Source of the DNA: a virus
DNA: 64,000 nucleotides
Virus record (IMG/VR): IMGVR_UViG_3300030333_002216
Coordinates: 1 to 64,000 of that record
Reading direction: 5' to 3' (one strand)
Shown here: piece after piece, positions 11,501-20,691 of the stretch
Position numbering within the stretch: position 1 is the first letter of the stretch
How the letters are laid out: the number at the start of each line of letters is the position of its first letter
Notes under the pieces: generated by a model
Seen by the model: the letters and a program-made list of their open reading frames with translations, nothing else
Told to the model about the DNA's origin: nothing
Database searches by the model: none
Program-made: the position numbers and the translations under genes

Positions 11501-14500
11501 AATCCAAACATGGCTGAATCTGATATTGTTATTCCCCTTTGCCCTATCTTGCTTATATTCATCTGAACTGTTTGACCCACTGAGATTGTCAATATTGAAA
11601 TCTGTTGTCCCAAACAATCGGAACGGTTGGACACCTGCGTATTCTGTGCTTCCTTCGTATCTCAAAAGCCCTGTTTGTGATGCACCTCCGGGGTTTAACA
11701 CATCATAGAGAACGTTAGGAAGCCATTCGGTTCCTTGAGTGTCAGCACGATGCGAAGCAACAAACCCATTGATGCCCCCAGCATATTGATTGTTGCTATA
11801 CGCACTAGCGGGGTATGCACCTATCTTGTCTTTCTGGTAGAAAACATCCCCATCTGACTCACCTACTGTATCAGAAACATACACACCATCATTGTCTATT
11901 GCAATCCCATTTGTCGAGGTTTCCACTGTTGGGGTGAGGTCTGCCTGAACATAATCGAATGTCTTCACTGTAGGTATGTCTTCTGCTTTCTCAGGAAGCG
12001 ACTCATAGTCTACTGGATTGAAATGCCAATCGAAGGTTGCTTCCACTAATCTCATGACTCCGAATCTTCGTGCTTGATTGGTTGTCTGCGTGGCAGAGGA
12101 CATGGGTGCTTCTTCAAACATGTTAGGTGATTGAAGGGTTTGTTTGGTTTGACCCGTATATTTCTGATGAGAGGTTTTTCCAGTGTTGAAGGATTCAGAC
12201 TCTAGAACCATTGAGAAGTCCTCGTAGTTCTTGGTGTGATAACCTAGATTGTTATGTCTGAGTTTAGATGAGGGGAAGGAATCTCCCACGGCTAGGAGTT
12301 CATATGTCTCTGACTTCGGGTCAATTTGCTCAAAGGAGGAATATTGTATATCCTGTTCAAAGCCATCTGTCTTGTATCCTGACCTACTAGCATATATTGA
12401 ATCGTTTTGACTTTCTATGCTTGGATATGATTGTATTATTGGCGTATCATTTTGGTCACCACAGAAATTAGCAACATATGTCCAACCGTTTATCGTGTTA
12501 CTACCAGCAAGTGGCTTGTTGTCTTGGGTGGCTGTAGGGGTGAATACAGTGCCATTGGTTCTCACCCCATAGCCCACACCGTATCCTTGTATTTTCTGGT
12601 TTCTTCTTCCACCATTGTAGATGCTACTATGCGTTTTACTTATTGTTCCGGCATCGAATTTCTGTAAATCCCAATAGCGTATTGTTTCCTTGGGGCCAAA
12701 ATAACCAGAACCACTGAAGGTGTCTTGCAGTCTATGGATGAATCCACCAGTGTCTATGTTATTGTTCACTAGATATATATTGCAGTTTCCTCTATTATCA
12801 GAACTATTACCATCTAGCCTTCCTAGAACCACTGGGAATATCGGGGCAACAGACAGGGTTGTTTGCCCCTCATCCTTCTCATTAACCTGCACGACATTGA
12901 ATGATTCCTTATTGATAGTTGCAATATCTAACTTATCAACAGTAACGCCATTCTCATTTCCAGCATTGAATGCGAATATGGAGTCATTAGTGGATACTGC
13001 CTTGGGGCTTGAGATATCATATCCTAAAGTCCTGTCTTCCGTGTAGTTACCAGTGTTTGAGGTGGCTTTCAGTTCGTCATATGTGAATGCTGATGAATTC
13101 ACACCGAAAGTTCCACCTAATGATAATCCACTATTGAAGCCCAGCCCCTTTTCACTGATAGATGTGAAACCATTGATACCTGAATCATGCAATTCGTTAC
13201 TGGCTAATGCCTTCGTTCCTGTAATGTAATTGACCCATGTAGAATCATATGGGTGATAATACAACAAAGACGTTGTTGTAGTTGGCGTAGCATAGGTTGT
13301 ATCATAGCAAGTTATCCTATCCGAGGTGCTACTGTAATTCTCCTCATATTGCTTGACTTCACCGATTAACTCCCCTGCTTGATTCATAATCAACCCGTGT
13401 CTCTTAGGGGTTAAATTGGGTGTTCCAGCCCATGTGATATAGGCATTTGACCCAGAGATGCTAAGACTGCTTATCCCAGTTATCGCTGTAGCATTGAGGA
13501 TTGGTGGAATTGAAGTGTGTATCACATCTTCCATGAAGGTAGTGTTCTTGGTGACTGTTTGTGAAAGCAATTTGGAGGTTTCATCCCTACCAACTACACT
13601 GTAAGTGGTCAATCCGTGTTCGGACTTGCTAGACACATCCTCGACAATCCCATTGAATGCTGAGTCGCTTATGGCATACCCACCACGATAGTAGTAGAAC
13701 CTGCTGGCATTCTCATTGCTTCTTTGGTAGAACACCCTATCAGAGTCTTGAATCTTCAGGAACTTGTTATCCTTGTCTCCATAGTCAATCTTGTTGTCAT
13801 GCCCATTATAGATACCATTGACTAATCTAGCATTATACAGTTTGGTATTCTTCTTCTCAATAGTAACATCCGACATGCTGAGTTTACTAGTCGTGTAATT
13901 ATACTCCGTGTCTGGTTCAAGCGTTGTGTTAATCACACCAGTGTAGGGAGGTAGGAATAGTGTCTTCCCAGAGAAGTTCTCTGCTACCGCACTACCACTC
14001 CAAGTATTAGCAGTCTTGAGTTTCTTGTTCTTTATCGTGATATTCTGAGTTCCACCTGATTGAGCCGCTACAGACGCAACGGCATAATGATACCCATCAA
14101 TCTCTATAATGTCATCATTGCCTAGTATATTCCTTAAGTCCGTTTGTTTCCTTATGTCGCTCATTACGATTATAGATGTATTAGAGGAATCTCTAGCCGC
14201 CTTTCCTTCAAATGCAATCAAAGCCAAATTATCATTGTGAATGTTTCTTTCAAGAACCAATGTGTCTTCTTCTTTGATTTTCATATGTTGTATGCCGCTA
14301 TTGTCCAATATATTGAACTGGGCTAATTGGCTCATCTTATTTCTTGGTTGATTTAGTATTGCCTCAGTTATGAGAGGAATCTTGTTATTTTTGAAATTCG
14401 CTTTTTCAAAGGTGATATATTTCCCCGGCCCAGTCATGTTCCCATCAAGGGTATTTGCTGTTACTGAGTCAGAGTTGGCTGTGTGTCTATGCATCTTAGG

Positions 14501-15757
14501 AAAAGCATTCTCCCATTTGTGGAAGTTACTAGAGTTACTATCATCAGAGGTTTTGTTAGCATCTACGAGAGTGGCCTCCATCCTGTCCTTACCTAGACTG
14601 TGAATAGTGTTTCCAAACTTACCTTCAGTTCGGAATGCCACATTGTGAGCAGTCTTCCCTATTTTAATGTCAAAATTGGTGGTAGTGCCACTTATTGCTA
14701 TTCTAGCATAATCTATTCTAAATTTGTTTGTTAATGCTGTAACATTGGTGATGTTGCCTAATAGCACATTACTAGCATTAAACACAGACATGCCTATGGA
14801 GAGTTTCAAGTCATCATTGGCATCGTTTAAAGTAAATTCCTTAGAACTACTACCCGCTTCATATTGGGCATGAGCATCCACTGCCGTCACTACAAGGGTG
14901 GTAGGATAGTTCCACCACCTTAGATGGGTGAGGTTGTATTTGGTCATGTAGTCCAATTGGTCTTTTTCATCCAATCTATCATTGTAGAAATACCAAGTAG
15001 GACGACTGCAATGCGCTACTCTATCGTGCTTTGGCGTGGACGTTGACGTATCACCCCTCAGTCCATAACTGACTGCTACTATATCCGTGGCAGTCTTGGC
15101 TGGCCCCTTGTAAATCTCAAACTTCGTGTTTATTGATACCTCTGTCGGGTATGCTGGGGAGAACTCAAGACCATCTCCGAACTCATCGAATGATATTATC
15201 CTAGTTACCTTTGCAAAATGTGGTCGCAGTGTGTCTGTTCCCATCTGATATGTATCAGGATTCAAGAGGATGAAATAGTCATAGTTCTCTATATCCAAAC
15301 CTACTTCCTCTGTGGCTGGGTAATCAGAGGTAGAGTAAACGAACTTCCTGTTTGTCTCTGAATTAGCAAGTTGGGAATCAAACACCTTGACTTTGAATGA
15401 ATGTGTCTCATCTCTATTAATAGCGTAATCTGTTAAAGTGTTATTACCCGGATACAGCCTATTCCCAATCTTATCGCCATAGTCATTGCTGATTGCGCCG
15501 CCATGTGAGGTGTTTCTTATCTCCATGAAGTTAGCGGAATTAACTAGAGAACTTCCACTGACTGAGTTCTCGTATTGTAGGTTGTTCTGGACAATGGTAG
15601 GATTGACAGAGACAGACAGATATGCTTCGGTGGTTCTAGCAAAGTGGCTACCATAGTCATAGTCTGCTTGGTTTTGAGCCGTTGCTTCTAGAATATCAGT
15701 ATCCCTCTTTCCCGCATTCAACGGGAACACTGCCTTACCGTATACACTCGTTCCCAT
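8579..15757 (-). CDS. Very large tail-tip/baseplate protein with hub-like C-terminus (2392 aa)
   Basis: The largest complete gene in the window, starting immediately after the stop of the LamG protein gene (TAAATG). Most of the chain is rich in Asn, Thr, Ser, Gly and Tyr with alternating hydrophobics, suggesting many beta domains. The last 300 residues look like a tail hub (gpD/gp27/XkdQ-like): a SLIIKRGLDYRIKNGEF stretch, then KANKIIVIG, and a segment ending LLEAGDIVRLNFPN. Small modules of the type isnGDviYtyd..LiGeVsnV...ITL recur and are shared with the neighbouring tail protein. It probably combines hub and long fibre or receptor-binding parts at the tail tip. The hub call is moderate; the other 2,000 residues are unrecognised. 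Confidence 0.65.
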   Translation of the reverse strand: MGTSVYGKAVFPLNAGKRDTDILEATAQNQADYDYGSHFARTTEAYLSVSVNPTIVQNNLQYENSVSGSSLVNSANFMEIRNTSHGGAISNDYGDKIGNRLYPGNNTLTDYAINRDETHSFKVKVFDSQLANSETNRKFVYSTSDYPATEEVGLDIENYDYFILLNPDTYQMGTDTLRPHFAKVTRIISFDEFGDGLEFSPAYPTEVSINTKFEIYKGPAKTATDIVAVSYGLRGDTSTSTPKHDRVAHCSRPTWYFYNDRLDEKDQLDYMTKYNLTHLRWWNYPTTLVVTAVDAHAQYEAGSSSKEFTLNDANDDLKLSIGMSVFNASNVLLGNITNVTALTNKFRIDYARIAISGTTTNFDIKIGKTAHNVAFRTEGKFGNTIHSLGKDRMEATLVDANKTSDDSNSSNFHKWENAFPKMHRHTANSDSVTANTLDGNMTGPGKYITFEKANFKNNKIPLITEAILNQPRNKMSQLAQFNILDNSGIQHMKIKEEDTLVLERNIHNDNLALIAFEGKAARDSSNTSIIVMSDIRKQTDLRNILGNDDIIEIDGYHYAVASVAAQSGGTQNITIKNKKLKTANTWSGSAVAENFSGKTLFLPPYTGVINTTLEPDTEYNYTTSKLSMSDVTIEKKNTKLYNARLVNGIYNGHDNKIDYGDKDNKFLKIQDSDRVFYQRSNENASRFYYYRGGYAISDSAFNGIVEDVSSKSEHGLTTYSVVGRDETSKLLSQTVTKNTTFMEDVIHTSIPPILNATAITGISSLSISGSNAYITWAGTPNLTPKRHGLIMNQAGELIGEVKQYEENYSSTSDRITCYDTTYATPTTTTSLLYYHPYDSTWVNYITGTKALASNELHDSGINGFTSISEKGLGFNSGLSLGGTFGVNSSAFTYDELKATSNTGNYTEDRTLGYDISSPKAVSTNDSIFAFNAGNENGVTVDKLDIATINKESFNVVQVNEKDEGQTTLSVAPIFPVVLGRLDGNSSDNRGNCNIYLVNNNIDTGGFIHRLQDTFSGSGYFGPKETIRYWDLQKFDAGTISKTHSSIYNGGRRNQKIQGYGVGYGVRTNGTVFTPTATQDNKPLAGSNTINGWTYVANFCGDQNDTPIIQSYPSIESQNDSIYASRSGYKTDGFEQDIQYSSFEQIDPKSETYELLAVGDSFPSSKLRHNNLGYHTKNYEDFSMVLESESFNTGKTSHQKYTGQTKQTLQSPNMFEEAPMSSATQTTNQARRFGVMRLVEATFDWHFNPVDYESLPEKAEDIPTVKTFDYVQADLTPTVETSTNGIAIDNDGVYVSDTVGESDGDVFYQKDKIGAYPASAYSNNQYAGGINGFVASHRADTQGTEWLPNVLYDVLNPGGASQTGLLRYEGSTEYAGVQPFRLFGTTDFNIDNLSGSNSSDEYKQDRAKGNNNIRFSHVWICSPTVQSTNFNWTKRLVNSSDVSKRFDGHDIIIPLISEEYKGTWDDSNVSSGLFLREPDFKDRRISAFNHFTSANGHRHISRVIAGLYHRDLSNTTANRTFRYSVGISNNYSGSLAHIYDGCIGVFRGFKQGADVHLPQFGADIIGVDDITLSTELTLDTEANYSAYVSSNTHDFEQTTRNTMVQQYTRVKTTVATAYTDGQTSLVLADITGFGLNGGNGWINGTPFSWTSGSEGSKTLTVPDLNADYAVGTVVEQSRDSLAMTGTKAKTSILALNPTLSDYDVDDEAPRLYRGTNATLRNVTMGGGGTSGTDTTHTKGGVFSAQMLVKPVFDFSNASVSSQTATFTLDSNTKHAWLSYMPDLTGYYLVSEQYNHDIPNGSTKATVRNTIGNNLPSAIMKITSHTVSTAPTTSATEVQQIVFDTVINTTTHGNKWRLMRPSEVTFENQEKEIKFNTLLDDGKGRDWRTGGAREGDDPTYSESVYHMYLLLDIDNANSTIERRTPALALTPFSDLADGDVLDMHVTDGQHNDRRKIVVKKTIEIDEDTSRTGLTLEFDGELNGNGVVSFGEVFDITLGRKPKLKEIKKCHIGTTYSIGSQLEKEVENIVKLAGLDYNATRSFSKPTGNIISSGTTSSTTITCTENVTGISNGDVIYTYDGHLIGEVSNVSSAVITLTKKYYAPAQNDEIVLINKKTFVTNLKFDNSNMYNALNSLIIKRGLDYRIKNGEFITRNIEDTDSLRKYALSYKESGRLIKVGANKSMFDKANKIIVIGDKVQYELEEPTKKQVRAVKVIDPTIKTRTDAETKAVELMEIYSEGTRKIDVELQKQGLELLEAGDIVRLNFPNHNIPIDDYMVFEIENVLAGTLKLKVGTFDKTIAERLSELSTRQSDDSTVLLGRDAVVLSAGKFLFDAIKLKNISFSYKITGSSNALSYNSNMGFDDLVGFTEEVGFEHSTVTKKSYQDKFYQQEDYA

Positions 15758-18736
15758 TTAACCACCAAAAGTATAGTAAAACATGATATCCGAATAACCC
15801 GGAGTTAGAGTCTTTTGTGTGGCACTTGGCCTTTTTCCCTTATGCATCGCAATCTCATAGAGTTCACCGAAGAACTGCTCTGCGTTATTTGCTCCCCTAC
15901 CTATCTTGCAATCGCTAGGGTCAAGTTTGAATGATGTGATAGTGTGACTCTCTTTCTTAATTAACTCGTCATTGAGATACAATTCAAGGGTGTTATTGTT
16001 GTATACCAAGGACACCTTGTATACCTGCTCTAGATACAATGCCTCTCTCAGTTGATTGGTGTATATCGTTGACCCTACAGTGCTACTAGGTGCAGATGCC
16101 AGAGTAATTGTATCTCCTGATACGCTTGATACTGTTCCTAGTAGGTTAGCCGAAGAGTCGTATATCTTGCTACCTGCTCCTAATTCCTCCGCTTCTCCTG
16201 AACCTACATTGATTTGGTCACTATTGCCAGCAGAGAAATTCGTGGCAGTCAAGTCGGTTATGTTATCTGACATGGCGGCACTTCCCATTGCCGCTTGATT
16301 CAACTTGGCAGTCACTACGTTATTCGCCCTAGTTGTGATTATGGTTCCATTGTGACCATTAGCCCCATCGATGGCAGTCTCTAGATTAGTGGCAGTGGTG
16401 TCATTGTTAGTCTCTGCTCTGAAGAAGGTGTATGTCCCATCGGTTGTCCCAGTAACTTCTATTGTAGAAGCCTTGTATTTCTTCAGGGTTCCAGCCGCGT
16501 CTGTGATACTGATGAAATTGTCAGGCGTTGCCCCACCAGTGAAGTTAGATTTGGTAACATTGGAGGTGTTGCTCAGTGTGATAGTGGTGTTACCACCAGT
16601 TCCTACTGTTCCCTGTGTCAAGGAGACTGTCCCTGATGAGTTACTAGCGACTATGCTACCGTTGTGACCATTGGAATGATTTATCGCAGTTGCCAAATTA
16701 GCACCAGTGGCATTAGCATTGGCTCCTTCTTGGAAGGCCACTGCACCTGACACATCCCCTATGGTCTGAGTAGCACTTGTTGCGATAGCATCTCCATTTG
16801 CCACTGGAACATACTTCTTCGTTACTGGTGTTCCAGCACTATCGATAATCTGTATGTATGGTGTGTTAGTGGCATTAGCCTCAGTCACACCACCAGTAAA
16901 ACCAGCAATAGTAACATGAGTATTCGTGATGCCTGTCGTCCTAGTTATGGTATTGTTCCCACCAGCACCAACCGTTGCTTGTGTCAATGTCCGTGTAGTC
17001 CCACTATTGGATACTGTTATCTTACCATTATGACCATTGGAGTGTAGTATTGCAGTTCTCAAAGATGCCGCAGTTTGTGTAGCATCAGCACCTATTTTGA
17101 ATAGGACACATTGATTACTTGCAGAGTCAGTTATCACTTGTCCAGTAGTATGTGCAGGGTCGGTAGATGCCTTGTATTTCTTTACTGTTGAACTTCCATC
17201 ATTTGAGGTTATTGTGATGAACTCAATGTCCTCCACTTCATTGACAGCAGTGACTAAATCATTATCTCCGTTGTTGTTATTAGCCCAACCATAGGGAATG
17301 TAATGTGAGTTAGTCATATTACTTCCTCTAAGGTTTGTGTCATTGTTATGGTTCTCTGGTGTAGAAGCAGTTGAAGTCAGACTGACTGCCGAACCAGAAC
17401 TAGTCGCAGAGCAATCCAAGGAATACTCACTGTTACCTGCCACTGCATTAATCGCGGCGGCTAGATTTGTTGCGACATCAGTGGTGGTTGGCATTCCAAC
17501 TCCTCCACCATCTACGAAACCAAATGCTAATGCGCCGTAAGTTCCACTGTCTAACACAGAACCATTGCTTACTTGACCACCGGAATTGAACTGGAAGAAC
17601 TTGTATACATCACCGCCTGAGTTGAGGACACCTACCCAATCATACGCACCCGGATTCGTGTTGGGTTGTTGAACATACATCACTTTGATTTTAGCCGTGG
17701 CATATACAGGAGGAGTGTTACAAGGTATGCTATTCGCGTTGGCAATGGTGTATGAACCAGTAGCGGCTACGGGTGAGACATAGTTCGCTATGTCATCTGC
17801 TCCTATAGCGACTTGACCAGTAGCCTTCGCGTTCACTTCCAAGTCATTGTAGTCTGATACGGTTATGGTTCCTTGTGGATTGCTACCAGTGGCACTAGAG
17901 GACACTAATTGATAGCCTGTTGTCATATCATCATAGTAGCCAGTAGCATCATAGTATCCTTGTAGAGAATCTACTGCCTTGATTACCGTATCGCTTTGTA
18001 TGGTCTTAGTGGTTCCACCCTTGGTCAGTTCAGCAACGACCTTGTATTCTGCTGGTTGGTTGTATGAACTTGATGTGGTATTCTGCAAGTATAGTTTCAG
18101 GTTCGTATTGTGGAATAACATCATCTTCTGCGTGAGATAAGCAGAAGTTCCGAGGTAATCTACGCTCTCATATGAAGTCCGACTACCCAAGGCATCTGTA
18201 GGATATGGAGGGGTCTTTTGTGAGTCAAGCACCCCATGCTTACCAGAAGCCCTAGAACCCGCTCCATTTACGTCATATGGGGTAATTATGGCCTCTATTA
18301 CGAAGTTGCTATCATGCGCCCATATTCCCCTTTCCCTAAGTTCGGTTGTAGTGGTTATGTTCTTCTTTAGGTTCTCATTGTTGGCTAATTCCTCATCGTT
18401 GTTAGCGGCCAGTGTTATCTGTGTAGCAGTGACGGCACTAACAACACCAACCAGAGCATTGTCTGCATCATACACGTTGTCTCCGACTTCAAACTTAGTA
18501 GTGGCATCTACGGTATCTACTGCTATGTTCGTGGTTGAGTTGTCATTGATAGCCCCATTAACTAGAACGCCAGTAGACTCTAAGGTAACAGGATGTTGTA
18601 TTTCCCCAGAAGCCGCCAATGCTTGTTCCTCTAGTGTGACTACTGCTGGGTCATAATCCAGATTCAGATAGCCTTCGCAGAACAGGGGGAAAACCAGTTT
18701 GTAGGAGTTCTCGATGTAAGCATTGACCATATTCAC
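15758..18736 (-). CDS. Tail protein with split LamG-like domain and internal repeats (992 aa)
   Basis: Residues about 140-155 (FVIEAIITPYD) and 900-992 (YKVSLVYNNNTLELYLND, then KIGRGANN and FFGELYEIAMHKG) look like the two halves of a concanavalin/LamG-like jelly roll. Between them sit three clear repeats of about 110 residues (505-615, 626-735, 741-835). Each has an ITxxDxxGTxKKYK start, an AxxLxTAI helix, then GHNGxI and a GxxGNxTIT end. A more divergent copy lies at 345-480. Two small GDxVYDxxxxLxGxVSxVxxxxITL modules lie at 83-122 and 852-892. Carbohydrate or glycan binding is the usual LamG role, so a receptor-binding or tail-decoration job is likely. Start overlaps the stop of the next upstream gene. 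Confidence 0.6.
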   Translation of the reverse strand: MNMVNAYIENSYKLVFPLFCEGYLNLDYDPAVVTLEEQALAASGEIQHPVTLESTGVLVNGAINDNSTTNIAVDTVDATTKFEVGDNVYDADNALVGVVSAVTATQITLAANNDEELANNENLKKNITTTTELRERGIWAHDSNFVIEAIITPYDVNGAGSRASGKHGVLDSQKTPPYPTDALGSRTSYESVDYLGTSAYLTQKMMLFHNTNLKLYLQNTTSSSYNQPAEYKVVAELTKGGTTKTIQSDTVIKAVDSLQGYYDATGYYDDMTTGYQLVSSSATGSNPQGTITVSDYNDLEVNAKATGQVAIGADDIANYVSPVAATGSYTIANANSIPCNTPPVYATAKIKVMYVQQPNTNPGAYDWVGVLNSGGDVYKFFQFNSGGQVSNGSVLDSGTYGALAFGFVDGGGVGMPTTTDVATNLAAAINAVAGNSEYSLDCSATSSGSAVSLTSTASTPENHNNDTNLRGSNMTNSHYIPYGWANNNNGDNDLVTAVNEVEDIEFITITSNDGSSTVKKYKASTDPAHTTGQVITDSASNQCVLFKIGADATQTAASLRTAILHSNGHNGKITVSNSGTTRTLTQATVGAGGNNTITRTTGITNTHVTIAGFTGGVTEANATNTPYIQIIDSAGTPVTKKYVPVANGDAIATSATQTIGDVSGAVAFQEGANANATGANLATAINHSNGHNGSIVASNSSGTVSLTQGTVGTGGNTTITLSNTSNVTKSNFTGGATPDNFISITDAAGTLKKYKASTIEVTGTTDGTYTFFRAETNNDTTATNLETAIDGANGHNGTIITTRANNVVTAKLNQAAMGSAAMSDNITDLTATNFSAGNSDQINVGSGEAEELGAGSKIYDSSANLLGTVSSVSGDTITLASAPSSTVGSTIYTNQLREALYLEQVYKVSLVYNNNTLELYLNDELIKKESHTITSFKLDPSDCKIGRGANNAEQFFGELYEIAMHKGKRPSATQKTLTPGYSDIMFYYTFGG

Positions 18737-19428
18737 CCATCCAAGAAATTCTCCGCAAGGACATATGCCTCTTCAAAGTCCAATGTGAAACCTATTGCTG
18801 GAAACTCTGCTCCAGTTATCGTAGTGTTGAAAGAGCGGATGAATCCAGTCATTCCCACAGTAACGTCTTCTGCTCCTGTATATGGGGTGAAATACTCTGA
18901 GTTAGACCCAGCACTTGCAAACAGATTGTCATATCCCCTGTTCTTCCATGAGAAGGGTATAGTCTGTAGTTCTGATACGTCCTTTGTGGCAAGTGCGTTG
19001 TCTCCTCCATGATAGGTAAAGGTGTGGTCAACCCTACTTGGCCCCAGCACTATCAGTTTGTTGAAATTCTGGTCATCTTGAAAAGTAGATGCATCCACAT
19101 ATGAGTGTATTAGTTGAGCCATCTCAAATGAAGTTAGGTTGACTTCCTTGGCGGCTTCACCATCTCTCTGTTTCTTTATTTTCTGACCAAGCAACTGCCC
19201 ACTGATATTGACAGTCTTCTGTGCCATGCCCACATCGAAGGCTAGGCTAAGTGACTCCCCTTGGATTGCTCCTGAAAATGGCACTCCCATGTTCATTACT
19301 GTCTTGGAAGTGTTAATGGTCACGCTATCAGCAAAGAGGGGAATACGATTTGTGGTTCCTCCACCATAGTCGTTCCTCCTTTGTAGTTCTAGGAAGACCT
19401 TGAAATTCGCAAAGTTCTCACCAGCCAT
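18733..19428 (-). CDS. Tail protein, unrecognised family (231 aa)
   Basis: It follows the tape measure gene with a TAATG overlap at 19428 and overlaps the next gene by four bases (ATGA). The chain is beta-rich and contains IPFSWKNRGYDN near residue 155 and a closing FTLDFEEAYVLAENF segment. There is no signal peptide or membrane segment. The place directly after the tape measure is where distal-tail or baseplate proteins normally lie, so a distal tail protein is the best guess. No catalytic motif is visible. Confidence 0.5.
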   Translation of the reverse strand: MAGENFANFKVFLELQRRNDYGGGTTNRIPLFADSVTINTSKTVMNMGVPFSGAIQGESLSLAFDVGMAQKTVNISGQLLGQKIKKQRDGEAAKEVNLTSFEMAQLIHSYVDASTFQDDQNFNKLIVLGPSRVDHTFTYHGGDNALATKDVSELQTIPFSWKNRGYDNLFASAGSNSEYFTPYTGAEDVTVGMTGFIRSFNTTITGAEFPAIGFTLDFEEAYVLAENFLDG

Positions 19429-20687
19429 TAGAAACCAGCCCTCGCACTTGTTGTTCTATTCATCTGCAATCCAATCTCTCTGGCTACCTTTCTTGCGATA
19501 TCCCTTATCTCAGCATCAGATGCACCGACTCTACCATTGACATGAACGTGTATTGTATTCCCTCCCATAGCCTTACTCGCGGCATTTGATAGAACCCTTG
19601 CACCTTGTGGTAGTCCTACTAATTCTGGCCCTCTCTCCCCGACCAGTGCCATCCCGCGTTCTAAGACTCTGCCTCCTCTCCACATACCGGGTATCTTACT
19701 CTTTAACCACCCACCAGCCTTCTTTAGTCCACCTCCTTTGATGAAATCAACCATTCCCTTAACGGTGTCAATAATTGTGGCTACTAATGCTTTCAGAATT
19801 GCAAATATCAAATGAGGCAGTTTCTTTGCCGCGCTCCAAATAACCTTACCTATTGGAATAAGAATCCGTTCAACGTATATCTTCAACGCTTCGACTACGT
19901 TTCCCTTGAATATCGCCTTGAATATATCAAATACCGCACTTAGTATGTCCTTTACAAACGTGAGTGCTTTCTTTATGTCATCCATTCCTAGACTCATACC
20001 CATGTCGGCTAATATGCCCTTGAAGTTCTTGAAGAATTTAATCGCTAGAGGCAAGAACAGGATTAGGAGTAACATTCCAAACATGGCTCCAACTAAGAAC
20101 CTAGTTGCCATCTTGAAGAGATTCTTAGTGAACTTCCACATCTTCTGTGCTTTGAAATACGCCTTCTTGTCTAATCTCCATCCTAGTTTTGAATATCGCA
20201 AATCGTCTATGGCTTTGTTTTCTAACTCAGTAACCAATTCATTGTTTATTCCTAGTTGTTCCTTGATGTCTGCTAGAAGTATCTCTTGGTAATCATCCTC
20301 ACCAAACGCCTTCTTGTATGTTGCTTCGGCATCTTGATACTCCTTCGTCTTCATAGTCTCAGCATTAGAGAAGGTAACACCACCATACTCGTCTGCTATC
20401 GGGGCTGGCATGTTGTCTCTTGCTTTCTTCAGTTTAGCCATAGTGTCAGCCATCTCACTCTGGGCTTTTATGGACTCCTTCACGTTCTCGTTGTATGCTG
20501 AAACGGCATCGGCAACTGCACGGAATTTATTCTGCACCTTCCAGAACCCACTACCAGAAGTCATTCTGCTAACTACGTTCCACGCCTTGGATTTACTGGC
20601 GGCTTCCGCCATTCCTCCTCCAAGTTGGCTGAAACTTTCAGAGAGTTCTTTGTTAGCGGCGGCTATGGAATAAATTTCATCTGCCAT
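19428..20687 (-). CDS. Tail tape measure protein (419 aa, short)
   Basis: The C-terminal part carries the pattern typical of tape measure proteins (residues about 337-366: GGRVLERGMALVGERGPELV, then LPQGARVLS). A strongly hydrophobic segment lies at 195-218, followed by amphipathic helices to about 320. The N-terminal 190 residues are helical. The protein sits directly after the frameshifted chaperone pair, the usual arrangement. At 419 residues it is short for the family; by the usual proportionality of tape measure length to tail length this predicts a short tail, roughly 60 nm. It guides tube assembly and may enter the host membrane through the hydrophobic segment. Confidence 0.85.
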   Translation of the reverse strand: MADEIYSIAAANKELSESFSQLGGGMAEAASKSKAWNVVSRMTSGSGFWKVQNKFRAVADAVSAYNENVKESIKAQSEMADTMAKLKKARDNMPAPIADEYGGVTFSNAETMKTKEYQDAEATYKKAFGEDDYQEILLADIKEQLGINNELVTELENKAIDDLRYSKLGWRLDKKAYFKAQKMWKFTKNLFKMATRFLVGAMFGMLLLILFLPLAIKFFKNFKGILADMGMSLGMDDIKKALTFVKDILSAVFDIFKAIFKGNVVEALKIYVERILIPIGKVIWSAAKKLPHLIFAILKALVATIIDTVKGMVDFIKGGGLKKAGGWLKSKIPGMWRGGRVLERGMALVGERGPELVGLPQGARVLSNAASKAMGGNTIHVHVNGRVGASDAEIRDIARKVAREIGLQMNRTTSARAGF

Positions 20688-20691
20688 TCAC

